Below, piece after piece: positions 9,701 to 21,354 of a DNA stretch of 64,000 bases. This DNA comes from Hyposmocoma kahamanoa (taxonomy: Eukaryota; Arthropoda; Insecta; Lepidoptera; Cosmopterigidae), in contig NW_020654810.1 in NCBI RefSeq assembly GCF_003589595.1, positions 24,637,257 to 24,701,256 on the forward strand. The letters are read 5' to 3'. A program made the position numbers and the translations under genes. Position 1 is the stretch's first letter; each line of letters starts with the position of its first letter. Under the pieces are notes generated by a model. It was given only the letters and a program-made list of their open reading frames with translations, did no database searches and was not told the DNA's origin.

Positions 9701-10343
9701 AATACAAACTGCTGGTCTTCCGAGGTCGTCAAAAAAATAACATAATAAATATTACTTAGGAGTATAGAGAAACAACGGGCATTGAAGAAAGATTATTAGA
9801 GATTGGATGGAGACAATTTGACACATAACGTGGCCGCACTACCGCTACTCAACAAACTAGAGATAATAAATAATAAACTTATTAAAATATGAAAATCGTA
9901 TAAACCAACACTATCGCTAAATGTTCCTAAATGCCAAATCGCAACCCTATCATAATTTGGTTCGTAATTACCGCTGATCGGCTACAATCGCCCCGTCCTC
10001 GTGTTACCGGAAATTACCGAACATAAACGAATATTACCGAAATCGGGGTACGCTCCGTAGATTATTACAGCGCATTGTTAATAGCGCTTGTCTAATTGTT
10101 ACGATAATCATATCAAGGGGTAATTACCATGATAGAAGCGCTAATGTTTTGTATCCCGTGTTGATAAGGTGTTGTTTGCATTGTAACCTGTTAAACAGGA
10201 CTTTATTTATCATTTCGAAAGTTCGACGGTTCGAATCCGTATGACGGTATGTGCCAAGAATGCCGCAGATATGGCTTAAGATAATTCACACTTCATCATG
10301 TTCAATATCGATTTGGTGATAAAAATTTTGCACGTTTTTTATT
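9701..10343. other. mostly unassigned spacer
   Basis: No gene seen. A lone B-box-like GGTTCGAATCC at 10221-10231 suggests a very decayed tRNA-derived SINE, but no A box can be placed confidently. Confidence 0.35.
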
Positions 10344-10351
10344 ACAAAACA

Positions 10352-10579
10352 CATTGACTTACAAATAAATGGACGACGGGTCTAATACAAAAACCACGAA
10401 AAAAATGTCCCAAGTCAACCTATTCGAAATTTAAATTGTAATGTCATCGCAGTATCGCGCTGCCAGTAGAACAAATGAAGACTAAAGCGGAGTTTGGCGC
10501 TCTGTATACGATTTTAGCGCCTTACAAGTGCGGACACTTTTTAGCGCGGACCCGACGTCCATATAATTGTAAGTCAATG
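10352..10579 (+). mobile_element. MITE-1 copy 1 (internally deleted)
   Basis: Ends CATTGACTTACAAATAAATG / CATATAATTGTAAGTCAATG. The 8-bp flanks ACAAAACA (10344-10351) and ACAAAATA (10580-10587) differ by one base. It is 228 bp, against 286 bp in the other three copies, because about 55 bases are missing after CAAGTCAACCTATT. It is also the most diverged copy, so probably the oldest. Confidence 0.9.
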
Positions 10580-10656
10580 ACAAAATAGATAAAAGATAGA
10601 CAGATGAAATTGAACGATAGATATAAATATCACGACATTAATTTATATACTTAAAG

Positions 10657-10860
10657 TCTTTAACCGACTTCAAAACAAGGAGGAGGTTCTCTATTCGACT
10701 GTTTTTGTTTTGGTATGTATGTTACGCGATAACTCCGGTGAGCATTTGTGAACAGATTTTGATGATTATTTTTTTGTTGGAACGAGGGCACTTCAGATTC
10801 TGATGTGGTCCCATTTAAATTTGAAGAAAATATTCCACCTCTAAGGGTGGCAAACTCTGT
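10657..10860 (+). mobile_element. MITE-5 copy
   Basis: AACCGACTTCAAAACAAGGA, GGAGGTTCTCTATTCGACTG, ATGTTACGCGATAACTCCGG, then GAAGAAAATATTCCACCTCT and AAGGGTGGCAAACT. The right half of the element, including its inverted end, is absent. Confidence 0.8.
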
Positions 10861-11194
10861 ATTGTTTATAAAGATGTCGTTAGCTGTCTTTTATGGGAAT
10901 AGAGCTCTCATAACGTCGGATATATGCAATTACGCGTAACTAGCATTGGATGATTACGCGTATCTGACAAATGTAGCCAATTTGAGTTTTGGATGCCAGT
11001 ATACGTAGTTATATGATTTCAATACCGCGGAACTTACGTTAGAGTTTCCATTTCAGTTAGTTTGTGGCCAAATAAAATCCGTGTAAGTGTCATGGCAATT
11101 AAATTAGAAGAAATTAGCTACATAGTTCAAGAACTCTTACAACCATTAAATAACATTTTTATTCTAATAGGTTAAACAACATACGTTGCTCTAT
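10861..11194. other. no recognisable feature
   Basis: Spacer between mobile elements. No gene or named repeat. Confidence 0.35.
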
Positions 11195-11330
11195 TCTCAA
11201 AGACCCGAGAACAATATAGAAAAGTTAGTTTTCTACACTGGCCCGGCCGGGGATCAAACCCGGGACCTCAGAGATGGCGACACCATGAAAACCGGTGTGC
11301 AAGCCACTCGACCATGGAGGCCGTCATAGG
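11195..11330 (-). mobile_element. SINE-E copy
   Basis: AGAAAAGTTAGTTTTCTACA followed by GGATCAAACCCGGGACCTC (the B-box complement within a GGGTTTGATCC context) and CACTCGACCATGGAGGCCGT (head end). The T-arm-like CCGGG...CCCGG pairing is visible. A tRNA-derived SINE in reverse. Confidence 0.65.
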
Positions 11331-11344
11331 TTGATAATGATTAT

Positions 11345-11543
11345 GAAAAAGCGGATATAAAATGGACGATGAGGTCGACGATAGAGCATGCGCACTTAAA
11401 TAATGCCTGTTCACTCTCCAAAAGAAAAGGTCCAAGTTATAACGTTCAGGAAACACGTCTGCAGGCAGGGAAATCCACTCCATAGCCGTTCGCCATATAA
11501 ATGTGCTCTGCAGCTTCGCCTCTACTAATTCCTGTAGTCTCAC
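11345..11543 (-). pseudogene. LINE reverse transcriptase C-terminal fragment
   Basis: The minus frame contains TFIWRTAMEWISLPADVFPE, then RYNLDLFFWRVNRHYL. This is the FxRTxxxWNxLPxxVFPxxYNLxxFxxxVNxYL ending of a LINE ORF2 that is common in Lepidoptera. The same signature appears at 22581-22715 (LWNQLPAHVFPPLYNIGSFK), so the two are related copies. Upstream catalytic motifs are absent. The usual N of WNSLP is I here, a sign of decay. It abuts the SINE-E copy on its left. Confidence 0.7.
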
Positions 11544-11599
11544 TCGACACTCTCCGTGATATAGAATATTGTTCTTGATATGACAAATGTTATATTATA

Positions 11600-11835
11600 T
11601 CGAGTTCTTAGATTTTCGCAATTGTTACACATTGGATATGAAACTAATACACAATGAAACTTTTTCGGATCTAAATAGTGTATATTTGCTTGTTCAAAGA
11701 AATTCGAATATTAGACGTAACTGGTTAATGACTTTATTCCATTCAACTGTGGCCATAGGACCTGTAAAGGGCCCGAAACGTTGGTTTCTTTTGAAAAAAC
11801 AAATATACGCCATTTAGATCCAAAAAAATACGTTA
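11600..11835. mobile_element. IR-8 copy 1
   Basis: GAGTTCTTAGATTTTCGCAA, then an arm GGATCTAAATAGTGTATATT, then GGGCCCGAAACGTTGGTTTC and the opposing arm AAATATACGCCATTTAGATCC. The order and arms are as in the copies at 16628-17220 and 60760-61165. Confidence 0.65.
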
Positions 11836-12236
11836 ATTTCCAATATTATATTACCTTTATTTTTCGCGTTTTTTTATATACATTTTGTCATTTCCCAAAA
11901 ATTTTACATTCCGAATTACGCCACTTTATTGTTGAAGTTATGATGTGCATTTGTTACCATTATTGCTGCAATTTCATAACAGGACCCCAAAAACATAATT
12001 TTCAGCTGAAATGAATAAAATGGAAAGGTTATGACATCTGAAGAGAGGCACCCTCATTACGAATGTAAGAATGTCTGGTGGAGAAATCGTCGGGAGCGGC
12101 CGGTGACAGTGACAGCAAGAAAATGGATGCGAACCAAGCGATGAGAGAGTAGCGATTAATATTTATTACTTGTTTCTGAATCAAACTTACAAATAATTGC
12201 TTTAGAACATGGACCACTGAAGAGTACTGCTATTCG
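11836..12236. other. no recognisable feature
   Basis: AT-rich spacer with two short frames of no recognisable character. Confidence 0.35.
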
Positions 12237-12420
12237 ATACAACATAGCATAGTCGAGTTTTTAGTACCTGTTGGTACACCAGATGTCGCGACGAGTTTTT
12301 ATAACTATTTTTTTTACATTGACGAGTTGCAATTTACCAATTTCCAATCTAATTTCTAGTGATAGCAAACATATCAACTAGATGGCGCTTATTTCACAAA
12401 ATTTTATGGATAGGAACGGG
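12237..12420 (+). repeat. family J copy 1
   Basis: Contains GTACCTGTTGGTACACCAGA, TTACATTGACGAGTTGCAA, ATCAACTAGATGGCGCTTAT and TTTTATGGATAG. The reverse complement of the same series occurs at 19500-19660. Class unknown. Confidence 0.55.
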
Positions 12421-12599
12421 TATTCTTTTATTTTGTTTAGGATTAACGCCATCTACCCATATTAGCAAGCGGTAATTTTTAAATTAGTTTGTAACACATA
12501 ATGATATCTATCAATACGCATTTTTGTGTTTATGCCATAGACTTATCATGGTGACATTTGATTTCAATTGTCGCTTCGAACAAATTTTATTTATTGATT

Positions 12600-12880
12600 T
12601 AGTGCCTTACTGGGTGGGTGAACTGGGTGACGAAATATCATAGATTTATCATAGATGGCGCTACGGCTAAAAAGTCGTTGAAAAACCAAATACAAAGATA
12701 CGACGCAAGCACATAGAAAAATTCTTGAGGTCTGCTGGTTCGTTCCGTGGTTTAGTTGGTATAGCGTCTGGTACGAGAAGATGTCGGTCGGTTCGAATCC
12801 GGCCGGAGCGAAGGAATTTTTTCTGAGTGTTCGATCTTTGTATTAATAATTATAACGAACTAGTGGAGTAATGTTTACAA
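12600..12880 (+). mobile_element. SINE-B copy with 5' leader
   Basis: Leader GGCGCTACGGCTAAAAAGTC and CAAATACAAAGATACGACGC, head CCGTGGTTTAGTTGGTATAG (A box), B box GGTTCGAATCC at about 12790, then GAAGGAATTTTTTCTGAGTG and the tail TTCGATCTTTGTATTAATAA. The leader is shared with the copies at 19800-20075 and 21355-21570. Confidence 0.85.
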
Positions 12881-13544
12881 TTTTTGGATTTTGACTTTTG
12901 TACCTAAATATATTATTACATATTTGAATTGTGGTGTTCCAATTTATGAGGAGCCATGGTAGAATAACAGCGAGGGCTATGTAATTAGCACAGTCTTCAG
13001 ATGCTGAATCACGGACCCTTTTGACATTGTGTTTTAATTTATTTTCATGTTTTTTTGTTTCTTTGTTTAATGTCTGAAATTTATGTATTTTGCTTGTATA
13101 AAGCCGATTTTATTTTATTTTAGTTACATGCAATTATAGATAGAAATTCAAAATGTACGTTGCAGCCCGACTAACTGCGGCGATCAGCGACCACTACGTT
13201 CATGGTGTGCTCGTAATCAGAATGGCTACGTGGCTACCTACAGCGGAATTGAAACGTTGCCGTAACCAAAAACGGTCAAAAGAATGAATGTTTTCATGCT
13301 AGTTTGGGTTGACACCGGCAACAGCCAAGTAACCAACAGCCGAGTAATTCCGATCCTGGATCTTGCAATTTTGGTGGATGCCAAGAAAGCTTTGCTCGCC
13401 GTGCTTCGATGTTTGACATTCACACATCGTTTATTTGAAATAACAGAATATTATTCAATGATGAAACAATTTTTCTCAGCTTTTTATATGGTACCAAACT
13501 ACGAGACAAACAAGTCGTGTGTCGTGTTTAAATCGCAAAGGTCT
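12881..13544. other. no recognisable feature
   Basis: Spacer with overlapping short frames on both strands near 13240-13580. Neither resembles a known protein, and the plus frame runs into a SINE. Confidence 0.35.
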
Positions 13545-13690
13545 GAGGGGCATTGCCACTGCGCCCATCATCCTGAGACATAAGTTGGCTAGTCTTACTT
13601 ACTTGTACATTTTATCAGTATTCTTTTCCCTTCAAAATCGAAACGCAGTAATGCTCACATTACTGCTGTACTTTTTTCAATTACAGGTCT
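13545..13690 (-). mobile_element. SINE-D copy
   Basis: AAATCGCAAAGGTCTGAGGG, CACTGCGCCCATCATCCTGA, GACATAAGTTGGC, then AACGCAGTAATGCTCACATT. It is the middle and 5' part of SINE-D in reverse; the middle is diverged. Confidence 0.7.
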
Positions 13691-13904
13691 ATTTTTAGAT
13701 AATATCTGTATAATACAAGTGTAAAAAATAATGGATCTGATAGTTAATAAAATATATAAAATAAAATAGAAATATACGAGTGGTATAACAAAAACAAACA
13801 ATAATAAAAATTAACCATGACGCACAAAACAAAAGAAATGACAAGAAATTAAATTTAATTTACTTATGTCTTGAAAAAAACTTTGCACTGCATAAAGGTT
13901 TTAT

Positions 13905-13990
13905 AATCGGAGTTATCGCGTAACATACATACAAAAAAAACATACAGACGAATTGATAACCTCCTCCTTTTCTTGAAGTCGGTTAAAAAC
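13905..13990 (-). mobile_element. MITE-5 fragment
   Basis: GAGTTATCGCGTAACATACA, then GAATTGATAACCTCCTCCTT and CTTGAAGTCGGTTAAAAA, the left end of MITE-5 in reverse. Confidence 0.75.
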
Positions 13991-14474
13991 TGATGTTGGA
14001 TTTCTACATGTGACATAACGGTGATTTGTGATTGGCACGAGAATTGTCCCGTACACTGCGACAGTTTCTTGATTTCGGAATAATATCACATCTTTAATGT
14101 CTGCTCAAACAAAACAACAAAACATCACTAAAATCTATATTGTCCTATAAAATCTTATTCTCAGAAGCAATAAAGATGCTAGGCCGATAGATTTCGAAAT
14201 CTCTATGAAAACACGTTCCAATATTTATCGATTGCATACAAAATATAATCGATAAGGAATCACATTTAAATCTAGAGTTTTTAAATCAGTTGCGATTGAG
14301 CCAGGTAATTAATATGTTCAGAAGTTACTTTGCGGAGGTCCATGTTAATAAAAATGGAACTAAATTAATTTGCTACTCCGCGAACCCAGTGAAGGTTAAA
14401 TCGTGTATAATAGCTGCGCTTGCGTTGAATATTTTTTCATGCATTATTAAGTATCCCACCATCCCTCCGCATAA
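13991..14474. other. no recognisable feature
   Basis: AT-rich spacer. A 103-codon frame starting at 14290 runs through it but has no recognisable protein character and ends in repeat sequence. Confidence 0.35.
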
Positions 14475-14610
14475 AATTAATAAAATAAATAACACAAGTG
14501 CAACCTCAGTCACAAATCACCAACAAAAATATGCCCGACACGTGTTTCACCTCTCCACGAGGCATTCTCACGGGCTCTTGATTGCTCGACGCTTCGATTG
14601 AGCTATAGCT
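14475..14610. repeat. interspersed repeat fragment
   Basis: ATGCCCGACACGTGTTTCAC, then CTCTCCACGAGGCATTCTCA, resembles a widespread lepidopteran repeat motif (CACGTGTTTCGCCTCTACACGAGGC-like), recognised from memory only. Boundaries unclear. Confidence 0.35.
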
Positions 14611-15559
14611 CAAATACGTATACATAATTTTATAATTTATGTCAACATTTCGCCATATACAAAGAGAATTTAACACCAATGTTGCCATATATCTGTTTCG
14701 CTTTCATAAGGCTTCGGGTATGTTATCCCCATCTCTGTCTTCGATCATTCGTTACAAGTCGAACGCTGAGAGGCAATTTATGTCTATCGTGAGATTATGA
14801 AAATTCCAAAAACTTTTTGCAATCGATATCCGCTGTTTCTTTTCAAATTTTTTCCCTGTGACAATTTCACTATAGCAAGAAATTTTGCCCCAGGGTGTCT
14901 ACAAGCTTGGGGCTTGTACAGAGAGTATAATTTTATTATTTAAATGGAACCACTTTTATTCCACAATTTTTGTAAATACGCCTATATTTTTTTTATTTTT
15001 CAATAACATTTCAATTTAAACAAAACTCTGGGGTAACCCAAGTTTTGTATGTGGAAAGAGAAAATAACAATTTTGTAAGAAGACATAAAACAAAAGTTTT
15101 GCACTTGAGGAGTAAAATGCGTACGTCGCTGGATCCTCCATACCTATAGATATGATGTACATCGATTTCCTAGCCCCAGATTTTGACGTCATCCTAAATA
15201 TCTGGAATAGACCATGACTCTCCACTCGCTGTGCTCTTGATAAATCGTTTTAACCTCCTCTACTTTCATCACGTTTATCACCAGTACCCTGGTCTTTTTT
15301 AAGGACATTCCCAATCTGATCGAGATACGTTCTTTTTCTTTTTCTTACAGTACCTCTCCATTACCAGATGTTGGCGGTCAATATAGCAAACTTCCCTATC
15401 TATGGCCAAAGGAAACAGCTGTTTTGCGCTCTTGACTCCGGTTCACACCCTTATGTGATCGTAAACATGACTTTTACGACTTCCGGCGCGTCTCTTGCCT
15501 TCAAACTTTCCCGTCATCATGAGTTGAAGCAGTCGGTACATATCGTTCTAAGCACGTAA
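14611..15559. other. no recognisable feature
   Basis: No gene or clear repeat. Frames of about 60-70 codons at 15016-15225 (-) and 15368-15559 (+) have no recognisable signature. Confidence 0.35.
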
Positions 15560-15735
15560 CCGAGATATGCATCAGCTGATGTGTGGTACGTTCATTGAAG
15601 TATATCTCTCTCGACGATTCCATCTATATTCGCTTTATAAATTTGTGCCATCAATTTTCTGATATCAACTGTTCTCACACGACTAGACCATCGAAGCACT
15701 TCCTTTTCTACCTTGATCACTACATCACCTCCCAC
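15560..15735 (-). pseudogene. RTE-like LINE C-terminal fragment
   Basis: On the minus strand one frame reads EVLRWSSRVRTVDIRKLMAQ, then IYKANIDGIVER. It parallels the RLRWxGHVxRM...IYxAxVDGxxGRGRPR ending of RTE-clade LINE polyproteins. The GRGRPR part is lost and a stop follows soon after. No RT catalytic motifs are nearby. A second RTE-like C-terminus, better preserved in the GRPRR part, lies at 58350-58545. Confidence 0.55.
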
Positions 15736-16627
15736 ATCAAAACTCTGTGATTACATTGTTACCGGCGAAATCGATGTAGGAATGTCACAACGATGTACTC
15801 ATATTATCTATCACCTTTATTTATTTATCTGTGTAGTATATCTTTTGTTTCAATATACATAAATCTACTATCAAATTCTTTGTATTGCTTTGGCTAAGAT
15901 TTCTTTTGCATGCCATTCACGTCAGCTCCATTCACCCCTAGCCATAGGCTTTAAATTTGAATTACACATTCTTTCAATAGAAACCAGTTTATGGGATACT
16001 GAACACAATAATCCCTGAGTCATTTCTATAGCTATGTCCTCAATGGACAAGATAAAAACAAAAAAAGCATCGAAGAACATTTAGTAACGTGTTCAATCTA
16101 CCAATCTCTTTTCACTTACAGCACACAACGAAGAAACAAAGAAAGTTATTAATGTTTGTGCCTATTGTCTACAGGCATGACACAGCCATTTTAACAAGAC
16201 CTCGCAACTCTCGTAAACCCACATAAACGGCATTAAGTGTTAAGAGCTCAACGTCGTTTGGACGGTTTCATCATCTAAAATATAAAAGCTTGTATTGTCT
16301 ATCTGGAGGATATTCGCTAAGTTTATTTTGTTTCGATTTTCAATTGTTTCGCTTTATTCGACGAGTTCCTTTGATTGATAGTTAATTAGTTGTTGAACGG
16401 CTTAGAAATTGGGATATTTATTTCCTGTTTCGCAAATAAAATACACCTGGGTGAGAAACAGCTCATCAAATCGGTGCTCAACGGACTTACGGCTTAGTTC
16501 ATAGAATACACGCTTGAGTGACAGGTGGATCAGGTCAGTTGTATATTTCTTTACGTCGATAACATCTACAAGAGTTTAGTTCAAGTAAGAAATGTGTTTC
16601 TATAAGTATACAGAAAGGACAATTTTA
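15736..16627. other. no recognisable feature
   Basis: Nearly 900 bases of AT-rich sequence without an open frame or repeat that I can name. Confidence 0.4.
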
Positions 16628-17220
16628 TCGAGTTCATAGGTTATCGCGATTGCCACGTGAAACACTAGAAATGAATCTTTTCTTACGGATCCGAATTGCA
16701 TGTATTTTGTTTATCGAATCAACCAACGTTTCGGGCCTTTTACAGAACCCATGGTCACGGCTGACTGAGATGATAAAGTCACCAGTTGTCATCATCATCA
16801 ACCCATTTATACTTCCCAGTGCTGGGCAAGGTCTCCTTTCAGGCGAAGGTTTAGGCCATAGTCCTCCACGCTGGACCAGTGCGGGTTGGGGACTTCCCAC
16901 GTTTTCCGAGGGTTGTAAACCTTCTTCGACGTGCAGATTTCAACACGATGTTTTCCTTCATTGAAAATCTCATGGTAAATTTCAAATGATTCGGGTGCGC
17001 ACTCGGATTTGAGCCCAAGGTTTCTGTTTGTTAGATCAAACCGTTAGGTTACCACGGCTTAACCAGTTGTCAAATATTAATGCAAACCAATCTTTATCAT
17101 AATATTAGACCTAACTGGTTGTTGACTTTACCATCTCAGCCAGCCGTGACCAAGGGACCTGAAAAACGTCCGAAATGTTAGTTTGTTAAATCCGGGCAAA
17201 ACTAGGTTAATTTCCAAAAT
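16628..17220. mobile_element. IR-8 copy 2 carrying a nested SINE-C
   Basis: GAGTTCATAGGTTATCGCGA, CCAACGTTTCGGGCC, CCATGGTCACGGCTGACTGA, then after the SINE TCAAATATTAATGCAAACCA, a second half-copy in reverse (GCCAGCCGTGACCAAGGGAC, CGTCCGAAATGTTAG). The family is palindromic in layout. Confidence 0.65.
16791..17061 (-). mobile_element. SINE-C copy with 10-bp target duplication
   Basis: A complete 271-bp copy. The (ATC)n tail complement is at the left, CCCAGTGCTGGGCAAGGTCT next, then TTGTAAACCTTCTTCGACGT, and at the right the tRNA-like head in reverse (B-box complement near GGATTTGAGCCC, A box near TACCACGGC). It is flanked by ACCAGTTGTC at 16781-16790 and 17062-17071, a target duplication of the size expected for LINE-driven retroposition. 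Confidence 0.88.
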
Positions 17221-18119
17221 CAATTTCATACTAAAAAATTAAATCAAAGAACACTTTTTATAAAGTCAAGTTCCGAAGACATGAGAACATTCTCCAGTAC
17301 AGTGTAAGTAGATCCGAGCCTCAAAGCTATTTCACCTGTGATCAAGAGTAGATGCTTTACAAAGTCAACCCCTTTCATTAAGGACTCTCAATCGGATACA
17401 AGAGGCACTTGCGCCACCGGCCGCCATATTGGCTTTATTTTTATCAACAAGATGGCAGATTTTAGTGGTTCTGGACACTAGGAAATTTCTTTCGGGTAAT
17501 CGAATTAACTTTTAGTTCCTGATTGACAAGTTTTATTTTATTTTGTATTAGTAACAGTCTGAAATGCTACCAGAGTTTGTGTTACCCGAAAAAGTACTGC
17601 AATTTAGAGCTAGTCAAGGCTAGAATGAACAAGCATTTTCAGATAAAAGTGCACCATCATCGGTCATATCGCTTAACATCGGATTAGATTATGGTGAAGC
17701 GTGAGTATTAATTTAAAAAATTAATAAGGATGAATAAAATTATGACTTTGGTAGAATGGAAATTATGACTCATGAATTTGGTAGTGTTGTTCAAAAACTC
17801 TACATAGTATCTACATAATGATTATGAAAGTGAAAATCACAGAACTGAACTTGTTTATGGTACAAATATTGTAAACAAAGAGTAGATTAATTTTTATATA
17901 TAACAATATCACGTGCCAGTAACCCAAGAAGTTGCTAATCTCCGTACTACAGACAGTAACTCTGAAAATGGAAAAATATCCGTCTTACATCTAGATGGCG
18001 CTGATCAATAATAGTCTGCAAGTAATTTGGGTTTTTCAACAAGAACTTTGTTTTGTAAATCAAAATAACACTAAATTTAGATGTCAATGATTCAAATTTT
18101 TATTGCATTAAAAAAAGTA
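17221..18119. other. no gene; possible end of the mariner relic
   Basis: AT-rich spacer. Its right end may hold the 3' part of the transposon whose transposase relic follows (ACAAGAACTTTGTTTTGTAA), but the terminal inverted repeat cannot be placed. Confidence 0.35.
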
Positions 18120-18620
18120 AGGTTTGGCAATTATGAATGAAAAATTATATTTGATAAATGTCCACCACGACCATAGTTACAGATGTCGATTTTTTCATCA
18201 AAGTTTTTAATCACGTTTTGACAAAATGGTATATTTCGTATACACTTCACGAATTTTGACTTTTCAGGCTGTAATCAATTCGATTGGCTCCGTATAGACT
18301 CTGTCTTTAACAAAACCCCATAAAAAAATAATCCAGCGGTGTTAACTCACATGATCTAGCTGGCCACTTAACGGCTGAATTTCTTTTGGAAATTTGGTTT
18401 GCAATAAATTCTTTGTTTCGGTGGCTGTATAACTTGTGGCACCGTCTTGCTGAAACCACATGTTAGTGACATCCATATCATCAATAATACGCCAAAATTG
18501 AGTTGTTAACATCTCTCTATAGCGTAATCCATTGACCGTAAGCGCATTTCCAGCTTAATTTTCGAAAAAAGACGGCCCAATGTCAACGGCACAAGTCACA
18601 CAGCCATAATAAAAATAAAT
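18120..18620 (-). pseudogene. Tc1/mariner-superfamily transposase relic
   Basis: The minus strand encodes fragments of a DDE/D transposase. In order these are GNALTVNGLRYREMLTTQFW, then MDVTNMWFQQDGATSYTA (catalytic Asp in QQDGA, near 18438-18459), then TPLDYFFMGF (third catalytic Asp in PLD, near 18315-18345), then a C-terminal CNYGRGGHL-like motif. These are the core motifs of the mariner/IS630-type enzymes that cut and paste DNA. Several in-frame stops and at least one frame change make it inactive. The first catalytic region and the N-terminal helix-turn-helix are missing. No inverted repeats are identified with confidence. Confidence 0.75.
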
Positions 18621-18902
18621 GGCCGTGAATATCAATTAATTCCTTTGTGAATTAATGTGAAATATAAGAAGTCATTTGTTTTATTATTTGAATACTGTCT
18701 AGAGCTAAAATTATTTTCTGAACTTTGACAAAAATATGCGTGTCTATAGATGACATTGTGAGTTACAAAGTAATTTATAAATTAACTCTTTATAGTATGG
18801 CTAGATGACACTAATTGTAAAGAAAATAAAAAAATAACCGGCATTATCACAGGTATGAATGACATACGGCATTTTGCTTTGAGGTAATGCCGCCGATATC
18901 AA
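18621..18902. other. no recognisable feature
   Basis: AT-rich spacer. Confidence 0.35.
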
Positions 18903-19520
18903 TTGAATCTTTGTCCTGCAGAAACGGCGGTTAGGGCAATTTACAATCTGGGCCCCAGAGTATCTTCGAGAGATATGTTTAAGGAAATTAATATTCTTAC
19001 AATAGCGTCACAGTACATCTACGAAAATGTAATTTATGGTAAGGAGAATAGTAATTTCTTTATAAAAAATAGTGTCAGATATAACATTATTACGAGGAAT
19101 AAAAATAAACTAGCTCTTCTTAATAGTCGTCTTCATAAATTCATTTAAGGGGTAATGCATACGCTTCTATAACAAGATTCCAGTTGATGTACAAAATTTG
19201 CCTTTCACGAGGTATAAAACTATAGTGAAACAAACACTTTATACTAAAGGTTATTATACAACATCTGCGTAAGTACGCGGATGACAAAAATCCGTGGTAG
19301 TAACCCGTTTAGCTCATGGAGGTAGTCTCGATCTCTGATATTGGAAAACAAAAAATATAATGTAAATGTTGAATGAATACAAATGTTATTTACAAAGAGC
19401 AACCCCTAGAGTTTCTTGCTTATTCTTCTCAGGAGAACCTGCCTTATGAATGAGCGGTAGAGTTTAACCAATGTAACGATTTCAAGTGTAGTAGTAATGC
19501 TTGACCTATGATATAAAGTT
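18903..19520 (+). pseudogene. LINE copy: RT C-terminus and 3' UTR
   Basis: Frame 18903-19148 includes FKEINILTIASQYIYENVIY and RNKNKLALLNSRLHKF. After a frame break, the words FYNKIPVDVQNLPFTRYKT and KGYYT continue the C-terminal end of a LINE ORF2. The 3' UTR follows: GTTTCTTGCTTATTCTTCTC near 19417, CTGCCTTATGAATGAGCGGT, then GACGATTTCAAGT-like sequence. It is a 5'-truncated, frameshifted copy related to those at 24580, 31501, 46835 and 59500. Confidence 0.75.
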
Positions 19521-19660
19521 ATCCATAAAAATCTGTGCAATAGTGCCATCTAGTTGATTTGTTGTTGTTTGATTACAGCTTGTCAATGTAAAACACTCGT
19601 CGTGATATCTAGCGTACCAATAGGTACTAAACATCTGACTACCCTGTCTTGTGTCGTGAT
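19500..19660 (-). repeat. family J copy 2 (inverted)
   Basis: TTATCCATAAAAATCTG, GTGCCATCTAGTTGATTTGT, CTTGTCAATGTAAAACACTC and AGCGTACCAATAGGTACTAA are the reverse complement of the series at 12237-12420. Confidence 0.55.
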
Positions 19661-19799
19661 TCAGATGTCAGTTCTCTTTGGTTACTGGTACATGGTTTTA
19701 ACAAATTACCCGCTTAGGTGAGACCGTTTATCTGCCTACTTCTATTTTTTAATACGAAGATTGAACACTTAGAGAAAAATCCATCGATCCGGTAAAAGG

Positions 19800-20075
19800 T
19801 GCCTAACTGAATGACGAAATACTTTCATAGATTTCTCTACGGCTAAAAAGTCGTTGAAAAACCAAATACAAAGATACGACGACAAGCACATGGAAAAATT
19901 CGTGAGGTCCGCTGGTTCGTTCCGTGGCTTGACATAGCTTCTAGCACGGTTTGCTGGAAGATGTCGGTTCCAATCCGGCTTCGAAGGATTTTTTTCTAAG
20001 TGCGAACACTTTTGTCTTACTAATTGAACATCTTTGTATTAATAATTATAACAAACTAGTGGAGTAATTTTTAAT
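19800..20075 (+). mobile_element. SINE-B copy with 5' leader
   Basis: Leader CTACGGCTAAAAAGTCGTTG, AAAAACCAAATACAAAGATA, then a decayed head (CCGTGGCTTGACATAGCTTC) with the A box partly deleted, B-box relic GGTTCCAATCCGG, and the tail ATCTTTGTATTAATAATTAT, ACAAACTAGTGGAG. Confidence 0.8.
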
Positions 20076-21354
20076 TTTTTTTAAAAGCACTTAATTGCGT
20101 ACTTTTAATTTTGTTTACTTTTGTTGCCTTTATAAGTTTTTATTTATGATGTTAACCACGAATTTTTTATTCCATTCCGGTCCATTCTTCTTAAAAAAAA
20201 ACAATAAACCGCCCGAGACGAAATTCACTGTTATGAATTTCTCAAACACTTACAGTGAAAAAATGTAACGCAAAAAAAACGCAATTCACGTTTCTAATTT
20301 GGCTCCTTCCTTCGGGTAAAAACATTTTCCCATCGGAAAGTCGTTTATGTTTTAATTAAGACGGCTCGGTTAGAATGGGGGTGGATTATTAGAAAACAGA
20401 ATTACTTTCCAAGCATTTCGGCTTCCTTATTTTGTGTTTACTTGCTCCAGATGGGATATACCTTTTTTAGGTAGCGTCGTTTTTTAATCAAAGTGTGAAA
20501 TTGGTTTTTGAAAAATTTTGCAAAATTTTTTAAAGGAAATTTTAGATTTAGAGCCATGGTAACTCTGTAGAAAAACAATTGCTTCTCGATTTAGAGGTCC
20601 ACAATTCAAATGCCTGTGGCGATATTATTTTTTTTAATTTGTAAAGTCTGCAACTCACATTGAACGGTGCCGAACTTAAATTATTATACATAATAGAAGC
20701 AGCAGACCTCAGAATCAGAATCCTTTTGATAGAGTTGATATAATAATATGATATAATATTTAACATAAGGTGCCACAAGATGCGTTGCGATGGTGCGTTT
20801 TGCTATATACGATGGCGGTCAAATTGTGACCTTGAGAAGAAAAAATATTTTTTAAATTATAGTTTATTTTTCAACGCAATCTCCTTTTATTTACACCTTG
20901 ATCAGCTATATTCCGAATTCTTCATTAAGAAAATATTTTTTTTAAGCTGAAAAATAAGCTTCAGTTTCAGCTATCACTTCATCATTTCCAGCAAATCTCG
21001 TGGATATGGGGTTGGGGCAATAGTTTGTATCATATTTTGATGTTTTTATAATTTTCTGCCTATTTTAAAAAATAATTTTCTGCCTATTTTAAAAAATGTA
21101 ACGTCAGTTGCTTATTAAGGAGTTCTAAATTAAGAAATGAAAATAAATTTCGAATTTTTATTTAATCTTACAGTCACTTAATTGTCAAACCGCCCTCGTA
21201 CATTGGAACTATATGTACATTAGGTTCTAATATAAAAATGTATAGCGTTACTATGAAAATTGTATAATTTAGGTTCTATTCAATTTAGGTATAATTCGAT
21301 TATGTTACATTGAAATAAATTTATCTTTACTAAATCTTTTTTCTTTATCTCGAC
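20076..21354. other. no gene; one short tandem duplication
   Basis: AT-rich sequence. At 21048-21098 a 24-bp unit containing ATTTTCTGCCTATTTTAAAA is duplicated head to tail. No open frame of note. Confidence 0.4.

Noticed and set aside
14290..14601. 103-codon plus-strand frame
   Set aside because: No recognisable domain and it runs into an interspersed repeat.
16650..16964. 104-codon plus-strand frame
   Set aside because: A chimera of IR-8 and reverse SINE-C sequence across the target duplication.
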